A stretch of 64,000 nucleotides of DNA from Streptomyces glomeratus (lineage in GTDB: Bacteria; Actinomycetota; Actinomycetes; Streptomycetales; Streptomycetaceae), in assembly GCF_021462825.1 (NCBI RefSeq), contig NZ_JAKEEB010000002.1:62001-126000 (forward strand), written 5' to 3'. Numbering within the stretch: the first letter of the stretch is position 1; every line of letters starts with the position of its first letter. The notes under the pieces are model-generated. The model searched no databases and was not told where the DNA came from. It worked only from the letters and a program-made list of their open reading frames with translations. This document shows positions 33,563 to 44,200 of the stretch, piece by piece. A program made the position numbers and the translations under genes.

Positions 33563-33643
33563 GGCGCCCCGGACCCGGTGCACCGCTCACGGCACCTCGC
33601 CGGCGACTTCTCATGGTGGGCGGGTCCTGCCGGACACGCGCCT

Positions 33644-34030
33644 TCAGGCCGAATCGAATCGGCGGCGGGCCGTTTCGATGGCGCCGAGGTAGCGGTGGGT
33701 CCAGTCGCACATGCCGTCGACCGTCGCGCGCAAGGCTCGGCCCGGCGCCGTGAGGGTGTACTCGACGCGCGGCGGCACAGTCGGGTGCACGGTCCGTTCG
33801 ACCAGGCCGTTGCGCTCCAGCAGGCGCAGATTGTGCGTGAGCATCTTGTGGCTGATGCCCTCGATCTCGTTGCGCAGTTCGGTGAAGCGCAACGTGCGGT
33901 CGCCCACCGCTTCGATGATCAGGAGCGCCCACTTGTTGGCGATGTCCGAGAAGATCTCCCGCGCCAAGGAGTCCGCCCGCGTCACATCCGCTTCGTCCTT
34001 GGCCAAGCCCTTGAACTGCTTGGTCACCAT
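33644..34030 (-). CDS. HxlR-family transcriptional regulator
   Basis: 128-residue winged helix of the HxlR group: FSDIANKWALLIIEAVGDRTLRFTELRNEIEGISHKMLTHNLRLLERNGLVERTVHPTVPPRVEYTLTAPGRAL. The usual conserved cysteine near the N-terminus of redox-sensing members is absent. It diverges from the RidA gene with 97 bp between, so it probably controls that gene. Confidence 0.92.
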   Translation of the reverse strand: MVTKQFKGLAKDEADVTRADSLAREIFSDIANKWALLIIEAVGDRTLRFTELRNEIEGISHKMLTHNLRLLERNGLVERTVHPTVPPRVEYTLTAPGRALRATVDGMCDWTHRYLGAIETARRRFDSA

Positions 34031-34127
34031 GAGGTTCCCCAGTCACCGAAAAGTGCGTTCTTACAGGTCAGCCGCCACTCTCCTATGGTTCCCGAGTAAC
34101 TTCAAGAGAGCACGAGGAGGCAGACGG

Positions 34128-34535
34128 ATGGCCCTCACTCTGGTGAACCCCGACGGATTGCCCACGATCGACGTCTACCGGCAGGTGGCGATCGCATCCG
34201 GTTCGCGGATGGTCTTCGTCGCCGGACAGGTCGCCTGGGACGCCGACGGAGTCACGGTCGGCGAGGGGGACCTGGCGGCCCAGGCCGAGCAGTGCTACCT
34301 CAACGTCGGCACCGCCCTGGCCGGGGCCGGCGCGTCCTTCGACGATGTGGCGAAACTGACCGTCTACGTCGTCGACTGGACGCCCGACAAGATGCCCCTG
34401 CTCCTGGCCGGTATCTCCCGGGCGGCCGCGAGGCTCGGGGCCACCCCTGTCGCGCCGGCCACGCTGGTGGGCGTGGCGGCACTGGACATCCCCGAGCATC
34501 TGATCGAGATCGAGGCCACCGCGATCCTCGACTGA
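34128..34535 (+). CDS. RidA family (YjgF/Rid) protein
   Basis: 135-residue trimeric-fold protein. Typical segments are RMVFVAGQVAWDADG, LAAQAEQCYLNVGTALAGAGASFDDVAKLTVYVVDW and PATLVGVAALDIPEHLIEIEATAIL. Rid proteins deaminate reactive enamine/imine intermediates; the arginine expected in archetypal RidA near the C-terminus is not evident, so it may belong to another Rid subgroup. Strong ribosome site GAGGAGG about 6 bp before ATG 34128. Confidence 0.9.
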   Translation: MALTLVNPDGLPTIDVYRQVAIASGSRMVFVAGQVAWDADGVTVGEGDLAAQAEQCYLNVGTALAGAGASFDDVAKLTVYVVDWTPDKMPLLLAGISRAAARLGATPVAPATLVGVAALDIPEHLIEIEATAILD

Positions 34536-35083
34536 TCAGTCAGATCCGCCGGTGGCTGAAGGGGAGATCGCACCCGTCGAAGGGCGCGATGCGCCGCATG
34601 GGGGACGCCTTCACAGCGGGCCGGACGCAATCCGCATCCGCCAGGGCGTGGATTCCCGTGCACCGTGACGGCAGCGCCAACGGGTGACCAGCACGTCACC
34701 GGAAACGGCTCGTCCCGGCCGCAGGTATCTCACCGTCGACGGCGTCTGCGTCAGGGCGGATTACCGCCCCTTCCGACGGACGGTGGTCGCTCATGGCGAA
34801 GGGGAGCGCCCATGCGGCGGGACCGCCCGTGCGGCCGTCAGCAGTTCGACGCGCGCGTGACGGCAGGCGGGCGATGACGCGGACGCGCCTCGGTACCAAG
34901 GCCAAGCGCGTCCGGTGTTCAAGGGCCGTCGACAGCCACCGTGGCGAGCATCTGTTCCCGGCCCGGGTTCAGGGTGTGTGACGCTTCAACATTCGCGCGC
35001 GCTGTTACTTCAGGGCACTCCTGTGACGTCTGTGCCCCGCAATGGCCGTGATGGCAACGACAACGGGGCTTCAAGGGTGGGGC
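34536..35083. other. 548-bp intergenic region, nothing convincing seen
   Basis: GC-rich DNA between the RidA and amidase genes. One short frame reads YLTVDGVCVRADYRPF near 34725, but it has no start, ribosome site or recognisable family. I looked for the c-di-AMP riboswitch that precedes some Streptomyces cell-wall hydrolase genes and do not see its conserved core. The right end must contain the amidase promoter. Confidence 0.5.
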
Positions 35084-37567
35084 ATGAGAACTGAACAAAG
35101 GGTTCGGCGCGGTCGTCGTCGAGCCGGTCTGAAACCACGCACGTGGCTGGCGCTGGGGGCGGTCGTCGCCGGGGGCGGCGTGGCTGTGGCGACCGTCGCG
35201 ATGGCCGGGTCGGGAGGCCGTGCCGGAGCGTCGGCTGCGCGGGGACCGGTCAAGACGCATGTCCACTCGCTGTCCCTGACCGGGGCCAGTGCGTCGCTCA
35301 AGACGCTGGGGGCTCAGGCCACGGCTCCGTTCAGCATGGTGGGTGTCACCTGGAACGGCGCGCACGCCAGCCTGCGCGGCACGGTGGAGGTGCGGACCCG
35401 TTCCGCCGTCAGCGGCCACTGGACGTCGTGGCTGAAGATGCAGCAGCCGGACGACATCCCCGACGCGGCCGAGCTGAACCGTCCCGGTGTGCGGGGCGGG
35501 ATGGCGCCCATGTGGTCGGGCCCGTCGAACGGAATCCAGGTCCGCGCGACCGGCGCGGGCAAGGCGACCGCGTTGCCCGCCGGGCTGCGGGTGGACCTGG
35601 TCGACCCGGGCAAGCCCGCCACCGGCGCAACGCAGGACTCCGGCATGGGCCTGGCGGGATACGCCATGGACGCGACGGCCACCGACACCGCGACGCCGAC
35701 GGACAGCGTCGCCCCTACCGACAGCGCGACGGCCACGGCAGGCAACGACGCTTCGGGGACCCCGACGGCGACGGACTCCGCCTCGCCCACGGACACCCCC
35801 GCGGACACCCCCACGGCCACGGACTCGGCATCCGTCGCGCCGTCCACCGGGACCTCCGCCCCCGCTTCCGCCTCGCCCAGCGCGTCCCCGACGTCCTGGC
35901 CGAGCCAGCTTCCGTCGCTGTCCGAGGCGTACCCGTCCTGCACGGCCTCCTCCAGCAGCCCCTCCGCGTCGGCGTCGCCGACCGCGCCGGACCCGATGCC
36001 GGCCGCGACCACCTCGACGGTGGCACCGCCGACTGTGGTCACCCGGGCCGGCTGGGGCGCGGACGAGTGCGCCCGTGATACCGGCTACCCGTCGTACGGC
36101 TCGGCGGTGAAGGTGATGTTCGTCCACCACACCGACACCCCCAACGACTACGCCTGCGCAGACTCGCCGGCGATCGTGCGCAGCCTCTACGCCGCGCATC
36201 TCAGCCAGGGCTGGCGCGACGTCGGCTACAACTTCCTGGTCGACAAGTGCGGCACCATCTTCGAGGGCCGCTTCGGCGGGATGGCGCTGCCGGTCGTGGG
36301 CGCCCAGACGTACGGGTTCAACACCAACAGCATGGGTGTGGCCGCCATCGGCACCTACACCGACCTCAGCGGCGGCGACTCCCAGGAGACCACCTACCCC
36401 GGAGCCACGCCGAGCACGGCCCTGCTGAGCTCCATCGCCCGGATCGCGGCCTGGAAGTTCGGCATGACGGGCGTGGACCCGGCCACCGCCACCGCCTCTC
36501 TGCCCGAGGGCGCCTCCAACAGCTCCGGCTTCACCCTGGGCAAGAGCTACACGTTCAACGTCATCTCCGGCCACCGCAACGGCTTCGCCACCGACTGCCC
36601 CGGCAACCAGCTCTACAACGCCCTGGGCACCATCCGCTCCTACGCGTCCGGCCCGGTCAGCGCTGTCTCCGTCACCGGGCTCGCGGGCGGGGCGGTCAAG
36701 TCCGGGACGAGCTACTACACCAAGGGCTCGGCCACGGTGAGCTGGACGACCTCCACGCCATCCGCGGTGATCTCCGGCTTCGACGTCCTGGTCGACGGAA
36801 AGGCCGTGGCCCACACCTCCGGCTCCGCCCGCTCCACCTCGGTCTCGGTGACGGCCGGCAGCCACACCGTCCAGGTGCGCGCCACCCACGTCCGCGGCTC
36901 CACCACGCTGTCCGGCGGCGTCACCCTGGTCGGCGACACCACCGCGCCCACGTTCCCGACCGCTCCCGGCGCGAACCTGCGCACCGGCACGGTGAACTCC
37001 ACCTCGGTCCCGGTCACGGTCACCTGGAAGGCCGCCGACAACACGGCACTCGCCAAGGTCATGGCGACCTCGCCGTCCTCGGCCACCTTCGGCCCGACGG
37101 TGACCTCCTGGTCGACCAGCGCCAAGCCCGGCACCTCCGACCTGTTCGCCCTGAAGGCCTACGACGTCGTCGGCAACAGCACCGGCGCCTCCGTCTACCG
37201 CAAGCCGAGCATCATCCAGGAGACCTCCGCCACCCGCACCGGCACCTGGACCCGTAAGAGCAGCAGTAGCTACCTGGGCGGCTACTCCTACAGCTCGTCG
37301 TCCGCCAAGGCCTCGATCAGCTGGACCTTCACCGGACGCTCGGTGGCCTGGATCGTCTCGCGGGCCTCCACTTCGGGCCAGGCGTACATCTACGTCGACG
37401 GCACCAAGGTCGCCACGGTGGACCTGAAGTCCTCCACGACCCTCTACCGCCAGGCGATCTGGACCAAGACCTGGTCCAGCTCGGCCAAGCACACCCTGAA
37501 GATCGTCGTGGTCGGCACCTCGGGCCGCCCGGCCGTCACCACCGACGGCATCGCGACCATCGGCTGA
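35084..37567 (+). CDS. Secreted PGRP-domain N-acetylmuramoyl-L-alanine amidase
   Basis: 827-residue exported protein. A basic N-terminus (RVRRGRRRAGLKPR) and a hydrophobic segment (WLALGAVVAGGGVAVATVAMAG) make a signal peptide. A Thr/Ser/Pro/Ala-rich linker fills about residues 190-300. The amidase_2/PGRP domain follows at about 310-520, with VMFVHHTDTPNDY supplying a zinc His and VISGHRNGFATDCPGNQLYNAL the second His and Cys. The C-terminal 300 residues form Ig-like modules ending in a possible sugar-binding domain. It cuts the amide bond between muramic acid and the stem peptide. ATG 35084 follows AAGGGTGGGG. Confidence 0.9.
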   Translation: MRTEQRVRRGRRRAGLKPRTWLALGAVVAGGGVAVATVAMAGSGGRAGASAARGPVKTHVHSLSLTGASASLKTLGAQATAPFSMVGVTWNGAHASLRGTVEVRTRSAVSGHWTSWLKMQQPDDIPDAAELNRPGVRGGMAPMWSGPSNGIQVRATGAGKATALPAGLRVDLVDPGKPATGATQDSGMGLAGYAMDATATDTATPTDSVAPTDSATATAGNDASGTPTATDSASPTDTPADTPTATDSASVAPSTGTSAPASASPSASPTSWPSQLPSLSEAYPSCTASSSSPSASASPTAPDPMPAATTSTVAPPTVVTRAGWGADECARDTGYPSYGSAVKVMFVHHTDTPNDYACADSPAIVRSLYAAHLSQGWRDVGYNFLVDKCGTIFEGRFGGMALPVVGAQTYGFNTNSMGVAAIGTYTDLSGGDSQETTYPGATPSTALLSSIARIAAWKFGMTGVDPATATASLPEGASNSSGFTLGKSYTFNVISGHRNGFATDCPGNQLYNALGTIRSYASGPVSAVSVTGLAGGAVKSGTSYYTKGSATVSWTTSTPSAVISGFDVLVDGKAVAHTSGSARSTSVSVTAGSHTVQVRATHVRGSTTLSGGVTLVGDTTAPTFPTAPGANLRTGTVNSTSVPVTVTWKAADNTALAKVMATSPSSATFGPTVTSWSTSAKPGTSDLFALKAYDVVGNSTGASVYRKPSIIQETSATRTGTWTRKSSSSYLGGYSYSSSSAKASISWTFTGRSVAWIVSRASTSGQAYIYVDGTKVATVDLKSSTTLYRQAIWTKTWSSSAKHTLKIVVVGTSGRPAVTTDGIATIG

Positions 37568-37586
37568 CCGGTCTGCCGCACCTTAT

Positions 37587-37633
37587 GCAGGAGCCCTCCG
37601 CCCGCGAGAAGTCCGCGGACAGAGGGCTCCTGC
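37587..37633 (+). terminator. Strong hairpin terminator after the amidase gene
   Basis: Perfect 12-bp arms GCAGGAGCCCTC / GAGGGCTCCTGC starting 20 bp after the stop, with a smaller inner stem (CCGCG/CGCGG) in the loop. Confidence 0.82.
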
Positions 37634-37731
37634 GGGCACATCGGCGCGGGCCCCGGATTGGGCCCCATCGGGCCGCCTCCGGGCCGAATCGGCAAGTGAT
37701 TTAGAACGGAGGTCGATCAGGGAAACGAGAA

Positions 37732-37764
37732 AAAGCCAGGTCAGAGTGATTCTGGCCTGGCTTT
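37732..37764 (-). terminator. Rho-independent terminator of tRNA-Thr
   Basis: Arms AAAGCCAGG / CCTGGCTTT (9 bp, perfect) immediately downstream of the tRNA on the minus strand. The second arm runs into a T-rich tail (CTTTTTCTC), giving a classic intrinsic terminator. Confidence 0.85.
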
Positions 37765-37770
37765 CCGTGG

Positions 37771-37844
37771 AGCCGCCTTCGGGATTCGAACCCGAGACCT
37801 ACGCATTACGAGTGCGTTGCTCTGGCCATCTGAGCTAAGGCGGC
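37771..37844 (-). tRNA. tRNA-Thr (CGT anticodon)
   Basis: On the minus strand the 74-nt gene begins GCCGCCTTAGCTCAGATGGC. The acceptor stem GCCGCCT pairs with AGGCGGC. The D loop, the anticodon loop CTCGTAA with anticodon CGT, and the T arm GGTTCGAATCC are all present. The CCA end is not encoded. It reads ACG codons. No integrase or attachment-site duplication is visible beside it. Confidence 0.97.
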
Positions 37845-37951
37845 GCGCTGTCCGCACTATGGTGCGATCAGCAACGTCGGTAAGTCTACACAGTTTTCAA
37901 GGGCGCTCCGACCACCCCCCGGAAGCGACGCTTCCGGGGTGGCAGGGGCGG

Positions 37952-39499
37952 CTACGAGCAGCGTTTTCCCTTCGCCGGGGGTGTGCCCCGCAGCAGATAC
38001 GCGTCGATCGCCGAGTCGATGCACCTGCTGCCACGGCCGTATGCCGTGTGTCCGTCGCCGTCGTAGGTCAGAAGCCTGGCGGAGGACAGCTGGGATGCCA
38101 GGGCCCGCGCCCAGCGGTACGGGGTCGCCGGGTCGCGGGTCGTACCGACCACCACGATCGGCGCCGCGCCCTCGGCCTTGATGCGGTGCGGCTCGCCCGT
38201 CGCCCGCACCGGCCAGTAGGCGCAGCCCAGCGACGCCCAGGCCAGGGCCCTCCCGAACACCGGAGACGCCTTCTCGAACGCCGGGAGCGCCTTCTCCACC
38301 TGCTCCGGGCCCGAGAACGCCGGAGGCAGGTCCACACAGTTCACGGCCGCGTTCGCGAACATCAGGTTCGAGTACCGGCCGCGCGGGTCCCGCTCGTAGT
38401 AGCTGTCGGACAGGACGAGCAGCGGGGTCCCGTCGTGGTGCTTCATCGCCGAGGTCAGCGCATGGCGCAGCTGGGGCCAGGCCGCCTGGTCGTACATCGC
38501 GGCGATCACACCGGTCGTCGCCAGGGCCTCGCCGAGCTTGCGGCGGCTCGCGTCGCCCGTCCTCAGGGGGGACGTGTCGAGTTTCGCGAAGAACGCCTTC
38601 AGATGGTCGCCGACCTTCGCCGGTGAGGCACCCGGGCCGCCCAGCGGGCAGTCCGGCTGCCGTACGCAGTCCTTGGCGAAGGCGTGGAACGCCGTCTCGA
38701 AGCCCGCCGTCTGCTCCACGTTGATCCTGCGGGCGGTCAGGCTGGGGTCCATCGCGCCGTCCAGCACCAGCCGGCCCACCCGGTTCGGGAAGAGCCCCGC
38801 ATACGTCGCCCCGAGGAACGTCCCGTACGACGCTCCGACATAGTTCAGCTTCCGGTCACCCAGCACCGCGCGCAGGATGTCCATGTCACGGGCCACCTCG
38901 ACCGTCGAGACATGGCGCAGCAGGCCCGCCGAATGCCGTCCGCAGCCCTCCGCGAACGTCTTGTCCGCGGCGACCACCTGCTTCACCTCCCTCGGGTTGT
39001 CCGGCGTGAGGTCGGTCCGCGCGTACGCGTCCATCTGGGGCCCGTCGAGGCACCGGACCGGCTCGCTCCGGCCCACCCCGCGCGGATCGACGGCCACCAT
39101 GTCGTAGCGGGCGCGGATCTCCGACGGATATCTGGCGCCCGCGTACTCCTCCAGATAGCCGATGGCCGAGCCGCCCGGCCCGCCGGGGTTCACCAGCAGC
39201 GAGCCGAGGGGTTTGCCGTGGCCCGTGGCCCGCTTGCGGGCCACGGCCAGTCTCACATCGCCGGCACCCTGCCGGGCGTAGTCGCGGGGCGCCGTCATCG
39301 TGGCGCACTCGAAGCCGGCGACCGGGCAGGGACGCCAGGTCAGCTTCTGGGCGTAGTACGGGGACAGCGCCGACGGCGTGGTCCGGGGCAACGCGGCCAG
39401 CGTCGCATCCGCCGCCGTGGCCGTCGTCGCGTCCCTGGCGGAGCACGCCGAGGCGAGCAGCGCCGCGGCGACGAGCAGCGTGCCGCTGGTGCGCATCAT
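37952..39499 (-). CDS. Secreted alpha/beta hydrolase, tripeptidyl aminopeptidase-like (TAP C-terminal domain)
   Basis: About 515-residue exported serine hydrolase that removes N-terminal peptides or small acyl groups. The signal MMRTSGTLLVAAALLASAC ends in a lipobox, suggesting a lipoprotein. The oxyanion region is LLVNPGGPGGSA, the nucleophile motif is GASYGTFLGATYAGLFPNRVG (Ser near residue 225), and the TAP-like C-terminus supplies Asp and His (TRDPATPYRWA and YDGDGHTAYGRGSRCID). The frame opens further upstream (to 39679), but that part has poor codon bias and Arg/Pro-rich sequence, so I start at 39499. Its upstream neighbour is holB. Confidence 0.85.
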   Translation of the reverse strand: MMRTSGTLLVAAALLASACSARDATTATAADATLAALPRTTPSALSPYYAQKLTWRPCPVAGFECATMTAPRDYARQGAGDVRLAVARKRATGHGKPLGSLLVNPGGPGGSAIGYLEEYAGARYPSEIRARYDMVAVDPRGVGRSEPVRCLDGPQMDAYARTDLTPDNPREVKQVVAADKTFAEGCGRHSAGLLRHVSTVEVARDMDILRAVLGDRKLNYVGASYGTFLGATYAGLFPNRVGRLVLDGAMDPSLTARRINVEQTAGFETAFHAFAKDCVRQPDCPLGGPGASPAKVGDHLKAFFAKLDTSPLRTGDASRRKLGEALATTGVIAAMYDQAAWPQLRHALTSAMKHHDGTPLLVLSDSYYERDPRGRYSNLMFANAAVNCVDLPPAFSGPEQVEKALPAFEKASPVFGRALAWASLGCAYWPVRATGEPHRIKAEGAAPIVVVGTTRDPATPYRWARALASQLSSARLLTYDGDGHTAYGRGSRCIDSAIDAYLLRGTPPAKGKRCS

Positions 39500-39712
39500 C
39501 GGGGGCCGACGGAGGAGACGGAGAAGGCGGGATCCGCGGGAACGACGCGGAGGGCGAGGAGGGTGGGAACGGGGGGAGGATCCGGGAATGCACCTGGTCT
39601 GCATCTCGTGAGCGTAACCCTGAGCGATGGGATCGTTGCTCTGCGTCGCGTCGGCCCTTCGTACGAGTGACGCGGTCAATCCGCCGCAGGCGGTATCCCT
39701 CTCAGGGGCGTC

Positions 39713-40918
39713 TCACCCGGCCCGCAGGGCCATCGTCATGGCCTCCACCGCCAGCAGGGGTGCGACATTGCGGTCCAGGGCCTCCCGGCAGGCGGCGATC
39801 GCCTCGATACGGCGCAGCGTGGACTCGGGTGTGCCGCCCCTGGCCAGGCGCTCGAGGGCGTCCTCCGAGTCCGCGTTGGCGAGGGCGACACGGGAGCCGA
39901 GCTGGAGGGCGAGCACATCACGGTAGAAGCCCGTGAGATCGGTGAGGGCCTGGTCCAGGCTGTCGCGCTGTGTACGCGTTCTCCGGCGCTTCTGCCTGTC
40001 CTCCAGCTCCTTCATCACGCCGGCCGTGCCCCGGGGCATCCGGCCGCCCTCCGCGGCGCCCAGTGCCGTCTTCAGCTCCTGCGTCTCCTTGGCGTCGACC
40101 TCCTCGGCGAGCTGCTTGGAGTCCTCCGTGGCCGCGTCGACCAGCTCCTGCGCCGCCCTGAGGCAGCCGCCGATGTCGTCGACCCGCAGCGGGAGCTTCA
40201 GCACGGCGGCCCGGCGGGCGCGGGCACGCTCGTCCGTGGCCAGGCGGCGGGCACGGTCGACATGACCCTGGGTGGCGCGGGCGGCGGCGAACGCGATGTC
40301 CGGCTCGAGGCCGTCGCGCCGTACAAGCATGTCCGCGACCGCCTCCACGGAGGGCGTGCGCAGGTTGAGGTGGCGGCAGCGGGAGCGGATCGTCGGCAGG
40401 ACGTCCTCCAGGGACGGGGCGCACAGCAGCCAGACCGTACGCGGAGCGGGCTCCTCGACCGCCTTGAGGACCGCGTTGGCCGACTTCTCGTTCAGCCGCT
40501 CGGCGTCCTCGACGAGGATCACCTGCCAGCGGCCGTTCGCCGGTGACGTGAACGACTTGCGGACCGTGTCGCGCATGTCGTCGGCGAGGATCTGCGTGCC
40601 CACGGCGGCGACCGTGGTCACGTCCGCGTGCGTACCGACCAGGGCGGTGTGGCAGCCGTCGCAGAAGCCGCAGCCGGGGGCGCCCCCGAGGGCGCGGTCG
40701 GGGCTCACGCACTGCAATGCCGCGGCGAACGCCCGCGCCGCCTGTGTATGCCCCGCGCCGGGCGGGCCCGTGAACAGCCAGGCGTGCGTCATCCTGGATG
40801 CCTCGGGGAGCGGTGCGTCGGCGGCGGCCGCGGTGACGAGGGCGTCGGCATCGCGGGCGGCCGCGTCGAGCTGCTCGCTCACCTTCTCCTGACCCACCAG
40901 GTCGTCCCACACGGTCAC
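39713..40918 (-). CDS. holB: DNA polymerase III delta' subunit (clamp loader)
   Basis: 401-residue AAA+ clamp-loader subunit that helps load the beta clamp on DNA. The start GTG 40918 gives VTVWDDLVGQEKVSEQLDAAARDA. The Walker A position reads GPPGAGHT: the catalytic lysine is replaced, in line with delta' not binding ATP. The four-cysteine zinc module appears as CVSP and CGFCDGC near residue 75-100. The sensor-1 block is PTIRSRCRHLNLR. It follows tmk on the same strand, a common order. Confidence 0.92.
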   Translation of the reverse strand: MTVWDDLVGQEKVSEQLDAAARDADALVTAAAADAPLPEASRMTHAWLFTGPPGAGHTQAARAFAAALQCVSPDRALGGAPGCGFCDGCHTALVGTHADVTTVAAVGTQILADDMRDTVRKSFTSPANGRWQVILVEDAERLNEKSANAVLKAVEEPAPRTVWLLCAPSLEDVLPTIRSRCRHLNLRTPSVEAVADMLVRRDGLEPDIAFAAARATQGHVDRARRLATDERARARRAAVLKLPLRVDDIGGCLRAAQELVDAATEDSKQLAEEVDAKETQELKTALGAAEGGRMPRGTAGVMKELEDRQKRRRTRTQRDSLDQALTDLTGFYRDVLALQLGSRVALANADSEDALERLARGGTPESTLRRIEAIAACREALDRNVAPLLAVEAMTMALRAG

Positions 40919-41218
40919 GGGACACCGCCTTTCCGTCGTACCGGCCCTACCGCGATCCATTGTGCGGGTCACGACTGACAACGAGGCGGGCACCGGGACG
41001 GCCGGCGGTCCGCCGCATACGGGACGGACCAGCCGAGCCGCGCCCGCCCACGGCGGGAGACCCGCCCGGCGCCTGGGGCCTCACCGAACCCCGGCGCCTC
41101 ACCGAACGTCCGCGCCTCATCCCCGGACGCCCGGGCCTCACCCGACGCCTGCGGGCTCGCCCGACGCCCGGGGCCGGCCGGACGGCTCGCGGACAGACCC
41201 CCGGCGGCACCGCCCCTC
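40919..41218. other. 300-bp gap between holB and tmk, nothing seen
   Basis: GC-rich and repetitive in CCGG/GACGCC words, with short apparent direct repeats (CTCACCGAAC near 41070-41110). No coding sequence, hairpin or promoter stands out. Confidence 0.5.
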
Positions 41219-44200
41219 TCAGCGGCGCCGGCCGCTTTCGTCGTCGTCCCAGCCCTCGTCCTCACGCGGGCCGAGCAGCTCGTCCGCCAGCGTAGGGAGG
41301 TCGTCCAGCGGGGTCTCCTCCGCCCAGTCCGGACGGGGCCGGCGCCGCGGACGGCCTTCGGTGTCCATCTGCGGCAGCTCACGCGTGCGGTCCTCGGCCC
41401 CGTCGGGCCGCGGCGTCGCGCGCTCGTCGCGGAAGAAGCCCGGCGGCACCCGGTCCGCCGGATCGCCGGCGCCACCGTCCCGCAGGGGCGGCAGCACGGC
41501 CGTCTCGTCCACGGCACCCGGCACCACAGGAGGCAGCACCGCGGTCTCGTCGGCGTTGCTTTGCGGCTCCGCCGGCCTGGGCAGCTGCGCCGTGGTCTCG
41601 GCGTCGCCCTGCCCGGGCCGTACCGGCGGCAGGACGGCGGTCTCGTCCGCCGGTCCGCCGGACGCGTGCGGCGGTGCCACGAGCGGCGTGGGCACGGTGG
41701 TCTCGTTGTCCTGCGGGGAGACCGAGGAACCCCGCGAAGCCCCGCGCCGGGAACCGGACGCTCCGGCGCCGCCACCGGCCGGACCCGAAGCCGCCGGACC
41801 CGAAGCCGCCGCGGCAGCCGAAGCCGCCGCCTCGGCCGCGGCCCGGCGTGCCTCCTCCGCCCGCAGCAGCGCCTCCTCGGCCTTGCGCTGTTTGTCCAGG
41901 CGGCGCTCCTCGGCCTCGGCCCGCAGCCGGGCCTCCTCCTCGGCCTGCTTGCGCCGCTCCTCCTCCTGGGCCTTGCGACGGGCCTCCTCGGCCGCCCTCG
42001 CCTGCTCCTCCGCGAGAAGGCGTGCCCGCTCCTCCTCGGCGCGCCGACGGGCCTCCTCGGCCCGCTGCCGGGCCTCCTCGGCCTGCCGCTCCGCCTCGCG
42101 GCGCTGCGCCTCCTCCAGCTCGCGGCGCTTGCGTTCCTCCTCCTCGGCCCGAAGCCTGGCCAGCTGTTCCCGGCGCTCGCGCTCCTGCCGCTCCTCCTCG
42201 GCCTTGCGCGCGGCCTCTTCCTCTGCCTTGCGCCGGGCCTCTTCCTCGGCCTTGCGGCGCGCCTCCTCCTGGGCCTTCACCTCGGCCTCGGACAGCGGCA
42301 GCAGCTGGTCGAGCCGGTGCCGGACGACGGTCGTGACCGCCTCGGGCTCCTGCCCGGCGTCGACGACCAGATAGCGCCCGGGGTCGGCGGCGGCCAGCGT
42401 GAGGAAACCGGACCGCACACGCGCGTGGAACTCGGCCGGCTCCGATTCGAGCCGGTCCGGAGCCTCCGTGAACCGCTCCCGCGCCGTCTCGGGGGCCACG
42501 TCCAGCAGCACGGTGAGATGGGGGACCAGACCGTTGGTCGCCCACCGGTTGATACGGGCTATCTCGGTCGGGGACAGGTCCCGGCCCGCTCCCTGGTAGG
42601 CCACGGACGAGTCGATGTACCGGTCGGAGATCACGACCGCGCCCCGCTCCAGGGCCGGCCGTACCACCGTGTCGACATGCTCGGCGCGGTCCGCCGCGTA
42701 CAGCAGCGCCTCCGCGCGGTGCGACAGTCCTGCGCTGGAGACGTCCAGCAGGATCGACCGCAGCCGCTTGCCGACGGGCGTCGCCCCCGGCTCACGGGTG
42801 AGCACGACCTCGTGTCCCTTGGCGCGGATCCACTCGGCGAGTGCCTCGGCCTGGGTGGACTTCCCGGCTCCGTCACCGCCCTCCAGAGCGATGAAGAAGC
42901 CGCTCTCCGCCGGCGCCTCCACCGGGTCGTCGCCGCCGCGAAGCGCGTCGCGCAGGTCGTGCCGCAGCGGCACACCGGAGCGGTCGTCGGCCTTGGCGAG
43001 AACCAGCGCCGCCACCGGCAGCAGCAGTGCGCCGACCAGCATCAGGGTGAAGGCGGCGCCCCCGTGTGCGAAGACGAACTTGCCGTTCTGCAGCCGGTGC
43101 GGACCGATCGCCGCGGCCACCACCGGCGCCACCAGCACCCCGAGGGCGACGAAGACCCGTACGACCGCGTGCAGGTGCTCGGTGGTCCGGGACCGCCGGT
43201 GGTCCTCGGTCTCCTGGTCGAGCAGCGTGTGCCCGGTGTTCGCGGCGACGCCCGCGCCGACACCCGCGAGAGCCAGGATCAGCAACACGGTGGTCACGTC
43301 GGGGACGAGCCCGCCGGCGAGCAGCGCGACCCCGGTGAAGGCGATCGCCAGCGCGAGCAGCCGGCGCCGTGACAGCGACGGCAGCACGCGGGGTGCCGTA
43401 CGGATGCCGACGACCGTGCCGCCGGTCAGCGCGAGGACCAGCAGGCCGTAGGTCACCGGGCCGCCGTCCAGGTCCTTGGCCTGCAGCACGGAGACGGCGA
43501 CGGCGGCCGAGACGGCCCCGGCGACGGCCGCGCAGGCCGGCACCAGCAGCGGGATCGCGCCCGTACGGCCCTTCTCGACGCCCCCGCCCGTCCTGGGGCG
43601 GCGCAGGCCCTCCAGCGGCGACCGCGCGCGCGGGGTGCGGGTGTCGGGCAGCTGGAGGGAGGTGACGAGGGACAGGGAGGCGGCGAACAGACCGGCCGCG
43701 ACGTAGGAGGGCAGGGCCGCCTGGTGCTGCGAGAACCAGGCGACGCCCGCACCCAGCAGGTTGTTCAGCAGCGACACGAGGACGAGCCCGGCGGCCGCCA
43801 GCGGCACCGCCACGAATCCCGTACGCAGCGACAGGCGCCGCAGCGCGTCCATGTGGTCCGGCAGCGGGCGCACCGTCGCGCCCTCGAGCGGCGGCGCGGG
43901 CAGCAGGGCGGGCGCCGCGCTCTCGCGGCACACCGTCCAGAAGCGCTCGGCGACACCGGTGACGAAGGCGGTGACCAGCAGCATCACCGGCGCGTTGCCC
44001 GGCGTCCAGTCGATCCACAGCGGGGCGACGATCAGCACGGCGGCCCGGAGCCCGTCCGCGCCGACCATGGTCCAGCGGCGGTCGAGCGGTCCGTCCTGGG
44101 ACGTCAGCGCGGTGAGCGGGCCGAGGAGGACGGCGCCGAAGAGCAGGGTGGCGAGAATGCGCGCGCCGAAGACGGTCGCGATCGCGAACGCCACGCCCCG

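Noticed and set aside
34536..35083. c-di-AMP riboswitch upstream of the amidase gene
   Set aside because: The conserved core of that class is not visible in the leader.
34919..37492. An open frame of 857 codons on the minus strand opposite the amidase gene
   Set aside because: Low-complexity Gly/Arg/Val sequence typical of the shadow of a high-GC gene; the plus-strand frame has a signal peptide and a PGRP domain.
37771..37844. tRNA-Thr as an integration site for a mobile island
   Set aside because: No integrase, no duplicated tRNA 3' end and no change in base composition in the flanking 10 kb.
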